A DNA stretch of 24,801 bases. It comes from a virus. This document shows, one piece after another, positions 18,706 through 24,801 of this stretch; the first letter of the stretch is position 1; every line of letters starts with the position of its first letter. The stretch spans positions 1 through 24,801 of IMG/VR virus record IMGVR_UViG_3300029893_000068; one strand, 5' to 3'. The notes under the pieces were generated by a model, which saw only the letters and a list, made by a program, of their open reading frames with translations, was not told the origin of the DNA and ran no database searches. The position numbers and the translations under genes are program-made.

Positions 18706-19211
18706 TGGGCAAGCCGATCTTCACGCATTTCGCCATCGAGCCTTCTGAGTGGCTGATCCTGTTCCATGAGCGCTCGACGCCGTGGGTCGCGCGGCTCTGC
18801 CCTGGCCGCTTCAAGCACGTGTCGGCGCTCGCCTTCGTGCCCGATGCGCAGGCCTGGGTGTTGCTGTCGTGGGAGCTCGCGCGCATGCGCGTCGGGCTGA
18901 TCGGGGACGACGATTTCGAGCGCTGGTTCGCGGCGGCAAGCGAGGATGCCGCCGTGCTGCGGTTGCCGGCGCCGCCGTTCGATCACGGGCCGTGGTGCCC
19001 GCGGCTCGGCATGACCTGCGTGACGATGGTCAAGCACCTTCTGGGCGTGCGTTCCAGTGCGTTGTGGCCGGACGGGCTTTGGCGCGATCTTGTCGCCCAT
19101 GGAGCCGAGGTGATTTCCCATGGGCAACCTCTTGCGGCCGAAGATCGACATGCCGAAACCGAGCGCCGAGGAGCAGGCGGCTGCCGCCACCGCCGACCGC
19201 GAGCGCATTGA
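18705..19211 (+). CDS. phage protein between terminase and portal (168 aa), possible permuted papain-like fold
   Basis: TGATG overlaps the TerL stop. A beta-rich N-terminal half contains RFKHVSALAFVPDAQAWVLL with His38, and a later TCVTMVKHLLG carries Cys105. His before Cys is the order of circularly permuted NlpC/P60-like (YiiX-type) enzymes, and proteins with a similar F(R/K)H...TCV pattern sit next to terminase in other podophages. A catalytic role is inference. The last 30 residues overlap the next gene by 92 bp and are Arg/His-rich, so they may be a non-conserved extension. Confidence 0.65.
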   Translation: MGKPIFTHFAIEPSEWLILFHERSTPWVARLCPGRFKHVSALAFVPDAQAWVLLSWELARMRVGLIGDDDFERWFAAASEDAAVLRLPAPPFDHGPWCPRLGMTCVTMVKHLLGVRSSALWPDGLWRDLVAHGAEVISHGQPLAAEDRHAETERRGAGGCRHRRPRAH

Positions 19212-19302
19212 CGCCATACGCGAGCAGGCGCGCCGCCGCACCGAACAACTGATGCGCCTGTATGGCCGCCCCGGATCGCTCGGCTTCGGCATGGGATTCT
19301 GA
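19120..19302 (+). CDS. small protein before the portal (60 aa)
   Basis: ATG 19120 has GAGGTG 8 nt upstream and lies inside the preceding gene. The product, MGNLLRPKIDMPKPSAEEQA, then AAATADRERIDAIREQARRR, TEQLMRLYGRPGSL and GFGMGF, has a Pro-rich start, one long helix and a Gly/Phe-rich end. Proteins of the same layout (MGxxxxPKxPxP, then a helix, then a Gly-rich tail) are frequent beside portal genes and probably attach to the head-tail junction. That role is not established here. Confidence 0.65.
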   Translation: MGNLLRPKIDMPKPSAEEQAAAATADRERIDAIREQARRRTEQLMRLYGRPGSLGFGMGF

Positions 19303-19305
19303 TCG

Positions 19306-20955
19306 ATGCCATCCGCTGTAGTGTTTGCCCCGTCGCAGGCGCGCCAGCAAGAGGATGCGCTGAAGGCGCTGGAGCAGGAAGCGCGCGACCGCCTCGACGA
19401 TGCCCGCCGCGAAAAGCGGCAGATCGAGAACGATCTCCAGAATGTCTATTTCTACACCGCGCCGCGCCGCGTGCGCCGGCAGGGCTCGCAGGCGGCGAGC
19501 GACGCAAACCGTTCCGGCGACGACCGGCAATTGCAGACCTCGTTTCCGCAGGAAGTGGTCGACGATTTCGTGACCATGCTGATCGACACGTTCACCCCGC
19601 GCGAAGGGCCGTGGGCGGAGCGCGCGCTGCCGACCGATCCGGACGAGGAAGGGCAGGAAAATCCCGACATCGAGGCAATCAACAAGGCGCTTGCCGCCGA
19701 CGACGCGAAAATTTTCGACCTGATCCGCGCATCGAACTACTACGCCGAGAAGGCAAAGACGGGCGTGCCCGACGCCGCCATCGGCGTCGTCGCGCTGATG
19801 ATCGACGATCCCGGCAAGGGCCAGCCGGTGCGCTGTCTCGGCGTGCCGATCCGCGAACTGGAAATCGATTTTGGTCCGGACGGGCGCGTGGATTTCCGCG
19901 CGCAGGTGCGGCGCACGAAATACCGGCATCTCCGCGCCCTCCTCGGCAAGGAGATCATGGCGAAGCTGCCGGACGAAATCGCGCGCAAGGTGCGCGACGA
20001 GAAAAATCAGGCCTGCGAGGTCGTGTGGGCGTGGTGGCGCAACTGGGAAAACGATGGCGATGTCGAATGGCGCCATGTGGTGCTGGTCGACGGCAAGCTC
20101 GTGCATGAGGCGACGCTTCTGGGCGAGGGATCGTGCCCGCTCGTGGTCGGCCGTTTCGGCGCAAGTTGCGATTTCGCCTGGCCGGACGGCCCGGCAATCA
20201 AGGCGCTCGCCGATTTCGTGCAGCTCGACGAGACGCGCGGCGCGCTGATCGAGAATCTCGATTTCACGCTGCGCCCGCCGAAAGCCTACGAGGACGACGG
20301 CGTGCTGAACATCCCGCCCGACGGCATCCGTCCCGGCGACGCCTTTCCGAAACGCCCGTCGGGCGGCAGGGCGGCGTTCGAGGACATCTACGAACCGCGG
20401 CCGCTGGATGCCGCGCTGTTCGATGTGCAGATGCTGCGCGAGTCGATCCGCCGGCTGCACTACGTGGATTTCCCCGAGCAGCGCGGCAAGACGCCGCCGA
20501 CGGCGACGCAATGGATCGACGAACTGGTGATCCGCCAGCGCCGCATCGGCACGCCCGGCTATGCGTTCTGGCGCGAGGAGCCCTACGATACGTTCCAGCG
20601 TTTCCGCTACATCGCCGAGAAACGCGGGCTCATCCGCGACGAGGAAACGCTCCGGCGCGAGCTGCGCATTCCGACCGGGATCAACCTGCAGCCCTACAAT
20701 CCGGCCGAGCGCGCGCAGGACAGCCAGGAAGTGCAGACGGCGGTGAAGTTTGCCGAACTCGGCCAGGCCATTGCACCGACCATGTGGCAGATCATGGTCG
20801 ATGAGGAGCGCTCGCTCAACAATCTCAAGAAGAAGCTGCGCGACAAGGTTATTTCATTCGTGCCGGAAGCGAAGATCAAGGAACGCATTGCCACCTTCGC
20901 GCAGCTCGGCGCGGAATTTGTCAACCAGCCGCGACCGGCGGCCGAGGAAAAATGA
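19306..20955 (+). CDS. portal (head-tail connector) protein
   Basis: The 549-aa protein fits the T7-like/BPP-1-like connector family. It has an N-terminal helical stretch, VYFYTAPRRVRR, a DDFVTMLIDTFTPREGPWAE segment, the central stem region (PVRCLGVPIRELEIDFGPDG, a WAWWRNWENDGDVEWRHVVL strand block), and TPPTATQWIDELVIRQRRIG near the wing/crown. Twelve copies form the portal ring through which DNA is packaged and to which the short tail attaches. It starts 3 bp after the previous stop without a strong ribosome site. Complete. Confidence 0.88.
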   Translation: MPSAVVFAPSQARQQEDALKALEQEARDRLDDARREKRQIENDLQNVYFYTAPRRVRRQGSQAASDANRSGDDRQLQTSFPQEVVDDFVTMLIDTFTPREGPWAERALPTDPDEEGQENPDIEAINKALAADDAKIFDLIRASNYYAEKAKTGVPDAAIGVVALMIDDPGKGQPVRCLGVPIRELEIDFGPDGRVDFRAQVRRTKYRHLRALLGKEIMAKLPDEIARKVRDEKNQACEVVWAWWRNWENDGDVEWRHVVLVDGKLVHEATLLGEGSCPLVVGRFGASCDFAWPDGPAIKALADFVQLDETRGALIENLDFTLRPPKAYEDDGVLNIPPDGIRPGDAFPKRPSGGRAAFEDIYEPRPLDAALFDVQMLRESIRRLHYVDFPEQRGKTPPTATQWIDELVIRQRRIGTPGYAFWREEPYDTFQRFRYIAEKRGLIRDEETLRRELRIPTGINLQPYNPAERAQDSQEVQTAVKFAELGQAIAPTMWQIMVDEERSLNNLKKKLRDKVISFVPEAKIKERIATFAQLGAEFVNQPRPAAEEK

Positions 20956-21284
20956 GCGACGAACGCGAGAGCCCGCACGAAGAAGAACGCAAGGCAATGG
21001 CGCGCATCGGGCTCGGCAATGACGGCCGTCTGATGCTCCGCAATCTCTACCGCGTGCTCGATTCGGTGACCCCGCCGGGGGCCGAGGTTGGTACGTTGTG
21101 GCACGCCGAAGGACGCCGCAATCTCGCCCGTGAATTGATCGAAGCCCTGGAAGGCGAGCATGCCGGTCGTCGAAGCGACGAACAATCTGCCAGACCCGAA
21201 CTCGGGCGCAAGCCCGAACCCGTCCGCGCAGGCGGATGGCGCGGCGCCCGGCGGCCCGTCCCCGCAGATCGGGACGAAGCCTGA
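20952..21284 (+). CDS. Bbp19-like phage protein (110 aa)
   Basis: ATG 20952 overlaps the portal TGA. Residues 10-70 (EEERKAMARIGLGNDGRLML, RNLYRVLDSV, EGRRNLARELIEALE) match the Bbp19-like pattern of small proteins that follow portals: a helix with a 'ND/TPDGR' motif, a hydrophobic helix, and a 'EGxRxLxRxL' helix. Role in the particle unknown. The last third overlaps the scaffold gene by 125 bp and is Arg/Pro-rich, so the conserved part probably ends near residue 70. Confidence 0.7.
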   Translation: MSDERESPHEEERKAMARIGLGNDGRLMLRNLYRVLDSVTPPGAEVGTLWHAEGRRNLARELIEALEGEHAGRRSDEQSARPELGRKPEPVRAGGWRGARRPVPADRDEA

Positions 21285-21909
21285 CGGGCTGCCCGATGCT
21301 TTCTGGGACCCGCAGACGGGCTTCAAGCAGAACGAGTTCATCCAGTCCTATGCCGAGCTTGCCGAGTTCAAGGCCCAGCACGCCAAAACCTTCGAGAATT
21401 TCCCCGAGAAGCCCGAGGACGCCGGCAAGTTCTATACGCTGCCGGAGCAGATGCTGCCCGAAGGCGTGACGCTGCCGGAGGGTGTGCAGTTCCAGCCCGA
21501 CGAGGAACTGCTGGCCGCGGCGCTCCCGGTCGCGCACAAGCACAAGCTCACACCCGAGGCGTTTCACGATCTCGTGCGCGGATACAACGCTTTCGAGCTC
21601 GCGCGCTATCAGGCGGCGCAGAAGGATTTTGCCGAGGACGGCAAGAAGCTCGGCGCCCGGGCCGCCGAACGGCGCAAGGCAGTGGCGGACGGCCTGAAAG
21701 GCCTCGTCGGCGACAAGGCAGGATTCATCGATACCGGCGCGATCTCCTCGCAGGCTGTCGAGTTTTTCGAGGCCGTGCTCGATCGCGTCACCAGGCAATC
21801 GAACGTCGTCCCGCTCAATACGAAGCGGGACAACGAACCACCGCCGGAGAAAGCACCGCTCTTTGACCGGCTCAATCCCAAGTCGAAAGACTTCATCAAG
21901 GCAGGTTGA
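21160..21909 (+). CDS. capsid assembly scaffolding protein
   Basis: The 249-aa protein is acidic to neutral, low in hydrophobic core and mostly helical: an Asn/Pro/Ala/Gly-rich N-terminus, GLPDAFWDPQTGFKQNEFIQ, a LPEGVTLPEGVQFQPDEELL region, then long helices and a basic C-terminal NPKSKDFIKAG that could bind the coat. Position between Bbp19-like and major capsid genes is typical of podoviral scaffolds. GGAAGG precedes ATG 21160. It should be absent from mature virions. Confidence 0.8.
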   Translation: MPVVEATNNLPDPNSGASPNPSAQADGAAPGGPSPQIGTKPDGLPDAFWDPQTGFKQNEFIQSYAELAEFKAQHAKTFENFPEKPEDAGKFYTLPEQMLPEGVTLPEGVQFQPDEELLAAALPVAHKHKLTPEAFHDLVRGYNAFELARYQAAQKDFAEDGKKLGARAAERRKAVADGLKGLVGDKAGFIDTGAISSQAVEFFEAVLDRVTRQSNVVPLNTKRDNEPPPEKAPLFDRLNPKSKDFIKAG

Positions 21910-21911
21910 CC

Positions 21912-22895
21912 ATGGCTACAATCGGCGGCGACTGGCCCACCCTCCTCGACGTGCAGACCCGGCTCGACCCCACCGGGGCCACCGCGGATATCGTCGAGAT
22001 GTTGCAGCAGACCAACGAAGTTCTGCTCGATGCCCCCTGGTTCGAGGGCAACCTTCCGACCGGGCACCAGGTCACGCAGCGCACCGGCCTGCCGGCGGTC
22101 TATTACCGCCGCATCAACCAGGGCGTGCCGCATTCCAAATCGACCACGGCGCCGATCGTCGTGACGGCCTCGATGCTCGAAGCCATGTCGAAGATCGACG
22201 AGCGCCTCGTCGAGCTGAACGGCAAGGGCTGGATGCTGTCGGAGCAGGCGGCGTTCGCCGAGGCGATGAACCAGCAGGTCGCCGAGACGATGTTCTACGG
22301 CTCGACCAGCACGACGCCGGACGAATTCACCGGGCTCGCCGTGCAATATTCCGATCTCACGAACGCGGCCTCGAAGGCGAACATCATCGATGCCGGCGGC
22401 GCCGGCTCCGACAACACGTCGCTCTGGCTCGTCACCTGGGGCCAGCAGGGCTCCTACATGATCTACCCGAAGGGGGCGCAGGGCGCGCTGCAATACGAGG
22501 ATCTCGGCCGCCACATCGCCACCGATGATGACGGCAACGAGTTCATGGCGTTCCGCGGCCACTGGAAGATGCGGCCCGGTTTCTGCGTCGCCAACTGGAT
22601 GGCGAACGTCCGCATCGCCAACATCGACGTGTCGAATCTCGTCAATGAGTCGAGCGCCGCCGACCTGCTCAAGCTGATGACCAAGGCCGTGCACAAGGTG
22701 CCGAAGAACATTGCGGGCAAGAAGGCGTTCTATTGCAATCGCACGGTGTTCACGATGCTGGACATCCAGGCGCAGAACAAGGCGAACGTCTATCTCACTG
22801 TCGGAGAGGAGGAGGGCCGGCCGAAGGTTTCCTTCCGCGGCATTCCGATCCGAACCGTCGATCAGATCACCGATGCCGAGAGCCGGGTCACCTGA
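21912..22895 (+). CDS. major capsid protein (Bbp17-like)
   Basis: The 327-aa protein, starting at ATG 21912 (a TTG at 21906 is also open), begins MATIGGDWPTLLDVQTRLDP and contains ADIVEMLQQTNEVLLDAPWF, the HQVTQRTGLPAVYYRRINQG block and FYCNRTVFTMLDIQAQNKAN. These are characteristic of the HK97-fold major capsid proteins of BPP-1-like and related podoviruses. The order scaffold, capsid, cement supports it. It should form the icosahedral shell. The frame looks complete. Confidence 0.9.
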   Translation: MATIGGDWPTLLDVQTRLDPTGATADIVEMLQQTNEVLLDAPWFEGNLPTGHQVTQRTGLPAVYYRRINQGVPHSKSTTAPIVVTASMLEAMSKIDERLVELNGKGWMLSEQAAFAEAMNQQVAETMFYGSTSTTPDEFTGLAVQYSDLTNAASKANIIDAGGAGSDNTSLWLVTWGQQGSYMIYPKGAQGALQYEDLGRHIATDDDGNEFMAFRGHWKMRPGFCVANWMANVRIANIDVSNLVNESSAADLLKLMTKAVHKVPKNIAGKKAFYCNRTVFTMLDIQAQNKANVYLTVGEEEGRPKVSFRGIPIRTVDQITDAESRVT

Positions 22896-22922
22896 CCGGG
22901 GCAGGATGAAGGGAACACGACC

Positions 22923-23393
22923 ATGATCCGCGACCAGGAAAACATCTTCGAGGACGGTGCCGCCCTCACCGCGACCCGCATCTCGACCAACGTGATCGAC
23001 CTCGGCCCGCTCACGAGCGACGATGCCACCAACACCTTCCGCGGCATCGGCGACGGCAAGGAGCCGGTGTGGCTCTATTTCCGCGTCCACACGACGCTCG
23101 CCTCCGCCGGCACATCGGCCACATTGACGATCACACTGGAAAGCGACGACGTTGCCGGGCTCAGCACCTCTCCGACCGTCCATTGGTCGTCGGGCTCGAT
23201 CGCCGAGGCCACGCTCGTCGCCGGCTACGAGATCAAGGTCCGCATCCCGCCCGGCGAGTATCAGCGCTATCTCGGTCTGCGCTTCACCGTCGGCAACGAG
23301 AACTTCACCTCGGGCAAGATCGACGCCTCGCTCGCGCGCGATGTCGAAATCCGCCGCGCCTACGCGCGCGGCTTCAACGAATCGGTGGCATGA
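22923..23393 (+). CDS. Bbp16-like capsid cement protein
   Basis: The 156-aa protein begins MIRDQENIFEDGAALTATRI, then STNVIDLG and the YFRVHTTLASAGTSATLTIT strand block, and a YLGLRFTVGNENFTSGKIDA segment. This is the Bbp16 family pattern of trimeric decoration proteins that stabilise the shell. All-beta jelly-roll-like composition fits. AAGGGA lies 9 nt before the ATG. It overlaps the next gene by 4 bp. Confidence 0.88.
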   Translation: MIRDQENIFEDGAALTATRISTNVIDLGPLTSDDATNTFRGIGDGKEPVWLYFRVHTTLASAGTSATLTITLESDDVAGLSTSPTVHWSSGSIAEATLVAGYEIKVRIPPGEYQRYLGLRFTVGNENFTSGKIDASLARDVEIRRAYARGFNESVA

Positions 23394-23719
23394 TGGCGAA
23401 GTACCGCGTCATTCCGGAAGGCAAGGTATGGCTGCACTTTCCGTCGAAGGACGGGCCGGCGCCGCGCATGTTCAAGGCCGAGCACGGCGTATTCGAATAT
23501 GCCGGCTGGCCGAACGCCTTCATGGAGCCGGTCGATGCCGAGGCAAAGGAGACCGTGAAGCTGCTCGAGGAGTTGCGGGCGCAAGGCGGCAAGCTGCCTG
23601 ACACACCGGCCGAGGCGCGGGCCAAGGCGGCGCCTGCGGCGGAATCCAAGGATGACGGCACCGGCGAAACGGCGCATTCCCGCGGCCGCTCGCGCAGGGC
23701 AGACGCAAAAGCCGCATAA
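23390..23719 (+). CDS. small structural-cluster protein (109 aa)
   Basis: The gene starts with tandem ATGs (23390/23393) overlapping the cement TGA. The N-terminal half (MAKYRVIPEGKVWLHFPSKD, then GPAPRMFKAEHGVFEYAGWP) is beta-rich, followed by a helix and a low-complexity Ala/Lys/Glu-rich tail (about 65-109). It may be a minor head protein. The family is not recognised. Confidence 0.65.
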   Translation: MMAKYRVIPEGKVWLHFPSKDGPAPRMFKAEHGVFEYAGWPNAFMEPVDAEAKETVKLLEELRAQGGKLPDTPAEARAKAAPAAESKDDGTGETAHSRGRSRRADAKAA

Positions 23720-23731
23720 CGGAGAATCGTC

Positions 23732-24220
23732 ATGTCGACGCCCGCTTTCAATACGCTGCCGGAAATCTACAAGCGCGAATTTCTTTCGCTCAAGGTGCTT
23801 TCCGGCACGACCGACATCGACGACTCGGTACAGACCGAGACGACGCCATGGACGATCCTGACGATTGCCGCCGCCGCCGGCGTTGCGGGCGATCTGCACG
23901 ACGTCGAGGTCTGGATCGATCTCGCCAAGGCGACCACCGGCTACGCCGCCGTGGAGACCTCGGCCACCATCCAGTTCGGCGTGGCGCGGCAGGTGGACGG
24001 CACCAACTGGCGGCGCGAAGCGTATGTCGAGGCCGCGCTGTCCGGCACCAATGCGGCGGGCCGCATGCAGAAGATCCCGGTCGGGCGCATTCCGGCCGGG
24101 CAGAGCGTGCGCATCATGGCGGTGATGTCGGCCGACGCGACCTCCGACATGGAGCTGCCGTATCAGGTCATCTATCGCGGGCTGGCCGCGCCGACGGTGA
24201 CGCCGATCGTGGCCGGCTGA
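23732..24220 (+). CDS. putative virion structural protein (162 aa)
   Basis: GGAG lies 7 nt before ATG 23732. The product is almost all beta: SVQTETTPWTILTIAAAAGV, DVEVWIDLAKATTGYAAVET, ATIQFGVARQVDGTNWRREA and VRIMAVMSADATSDMELPYQ, ending in a Pro-rich GLAAPTVTPIVAG. Such proteins follow the cement gene in podoviruses and are candidates for a second decoration or head-completion protein. Not assigned to a named family. Confidence 0.7.
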   Translation: MSTPAFNTLPEIYKREFLSLKVLSGTTDIDDSVQTETTPWTILTIAAAAGVAGDLHDVEVWIDLAKATTGYAAVETSATIQFGVARQVDGTNWRREAYVEAALSGTNAAGRMQKIPVGRIPAGQSVRIMAVMSADATSDMELPYQVIYRGLAAPTVTPIVAG

Positions 24221-24241
24221 TCCTGACAGGAGCCGCCGATA

Positions 24242-24541
24242 ATGGCGCAGCAGGCCAACGCGCTGAATGAAAACACGTACTTCGAGAATATCTCGGCGAC
24301 GACGGCTGCGTTTACGCTGAAGGGCGGCTCGTACGGCATCACCGCAAAGGCCACCTGGGGCGGCGGGTCTGTGACGCTGCAAAAACTGTCGCGCGACGGC
24401 ACCAACTATGTGACGGCATTGACCGCCTTCACTGCGGACGGCTATCAAACGGTTACACTGCCGCCCGGCACCTATCGCTTTCTCGTCGCCACCGCGAGCG
24501 CGATCTATCTGGAGATGACAGCGATCACAAGCGAGGCGTGA
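24242..24541 (+). CDS. putative virion structural protein, small beta fold (99 aa)
   Basis: AGGAG 9 nt upstream sets ATG 24242. It reads MAQQANALNENTYFENISAT, then TAAFTLKGGSYGITAKATWG and SVTLQKLSRDGTNYVTALTA, with a C-terminal YRFLVATASAIYLEMTAITS. The strand pattern GGxYGxxxxATWGGGSVTLQ, LxxDGTNYVxxxT and LPPGxYRFxxxxAxAIY is common for a small phage head-decoration domain. Function remains unknown. Confidence 0.75.
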   Translation: MAQQANALNENTYFENISATTAAFTLKGGSYGITAKATWGGGSVTLQKLSRDGTNYVTALTAFTADGYQTVTLPPGTYRFLVATASAIYLEMTAITSEA

Positions 24542-24739
24542 ATGCGCCCCACCACGCGGCCCGGCAGCATGAACTGGGTCGAGATCGGCGGCATGATCGT
24601 TGTCCCGCAGTACGGCTGGGTTTCGCCGGCCGCTTGCGCGACCGCCCCCACGACCAGCATCAACCATCAACATCGGCATCGTGTGGGAAGAAATCCCGGT
24701 CTGATCCCGACGCCTGACGGGTGCGTTGCCGCGCGCTGA
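24542..24739 (+). CDS. uncertain small ORF (65 aa)
   Basis: Starts at the ATG immediately after the preceding TGA (TGAATG) and could be translated by reinitiation. It reads MRPTTRPGSMNWVEIGGMIV, then VPQYGWVSPAACATAP and a His/Arg/Pro-rich rest. No domain is visible and the composition is not clearly that of a real protein. It fills most of a 220-bp gap in which I see no better gene. Confidence 0.35.
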   Translation: MRPTTRPGSMNWVEIGGMIVVPQYGWVSPAACATAPTTSINHQHRHRVGRNPGLIPTPDGCVAAR

Positions 24740-24760
24740 GGCGCGGCTAGCTTCGCGCGC

Positions 24761-24801
24761 ATGGCACTGGAACCGCTCGATTGCGGTCACGCCGACGGCG
24801 G
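24761..24801 (+). CDS. possible start of the next gene, truncated by window end
   Basis: An ATG at 24761 opens a frame, MALEPLDCGHADG, for the last 13 codons. No good ribosome site precedes it, so this is tentative. In related phages the next genes would be tail or virion-associated proteins. Confidence 0.25.
   Translation, partial: MALEPLDCGHADG

Noticed and set aside
19030-20511. 493-aa minus-strand frame
   Set aside because: It is antisense to the portal gene. It is long only because high-GC codon bias leaves few stops on the other strand.
21609-23183. 524-aa minus-strand frame
   Set aside because: It is antisense to the scaffold, capsid and cement genes, all with recognisable families.
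23360-24790. 476-aa minus-strand frame
   Set aside because: Shadow of the plus-strand virion genes; Arg/Gly/His-rich with no domain.
1-24801. Integrase, att site, tRNA, CRISPR array or diversity-generating retroelement
   Set aside because: None was seen. BPP-1-like phages can carry a retroelement near tail-fibre genes, but the window ends before that region.

Overview
The window is part of a temperate phage or prophage from a high-GC alphaproteobacterium, most likely of the Hyphomicrobiales (rhizobial) type. The evidence is a GapR/DUF2312 protein, an Omp25-like beta-barrel protein, and many small phage families of the rhizobial kind. Genes are tightly packed, with repeated ATGA, GTGA and TGATG stop/start overlaps. 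The structural genes (T7-like head-tail connector, Bbp17-like capsid, Bbp16-like cement protein, Bbp19-like protein) indicate a short-tailed podovirus resembling Bordetella phage BPP-1. No integrase, att site, tRNA, lysis cassette or tail-fibre gene is visible.

Left arm (1-5148, minus strand): one leftward early operon of about eleven genes. It holds a RecE-like PD-(D/E)XK exonuclease, a RecA/Sak4-like AAA ATPase, a cysteine-rich small protein, an alanine-repeat protein, an alpha/beta-hydrolase-like protein and several unknowns. A good promoter (5174-5202) drives it, and a perfect 17-bp palindrome fills the spacer of that promoter.

Immunity region (5149-6383): a 57-aa gene, a short CI-like repressor on the minus strand and a Cro-like regulator on the plus strand. 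A related 17-bp operator fills the spacer of the cro promoter. That promoter predicts a leaderless cro mRNA. Two early operons therefore appear to share one operator code.

Rightward early and middle region (6446-11806): phage GapR, an outer-membrane beta-barrel protein (probable lysogenic conversion gene), a VRR-NUC nuclease, a LAGLIDADG-type remnant, a DNA methyltransferase broken by a 5-bp insertion inside its catalytic SPPY motif, an O-like replication protein, a replication-associated protein and an HTH protein.

Reverse module (11719-14435, minus strand): three small genes read against the surrounding phage genes from a near-consensus promoter. They share a GGAGACCCGAA-type leader, and perfect 9-bp-stem hairpins lie between them. 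The middle gene, an uninterrupted 65-aa frame when reconstructed, is split by an IS1595-family element (12101-13873) carrying a transposase and four small passenger genes.

Late region (14518-24801, plus strand): a DNA-binding-like protein, a 17-bp-arm inverted repeat with an AT-rich loop, a putative small terminase, a gene-free block with repeats and a candidate promoter, a two-TM protein, small proteins, the large terminase, portal, Bbp19-like protein, scaffold, major capsid protein, cement protein and further virion proteins. The window ends before the tail genes.
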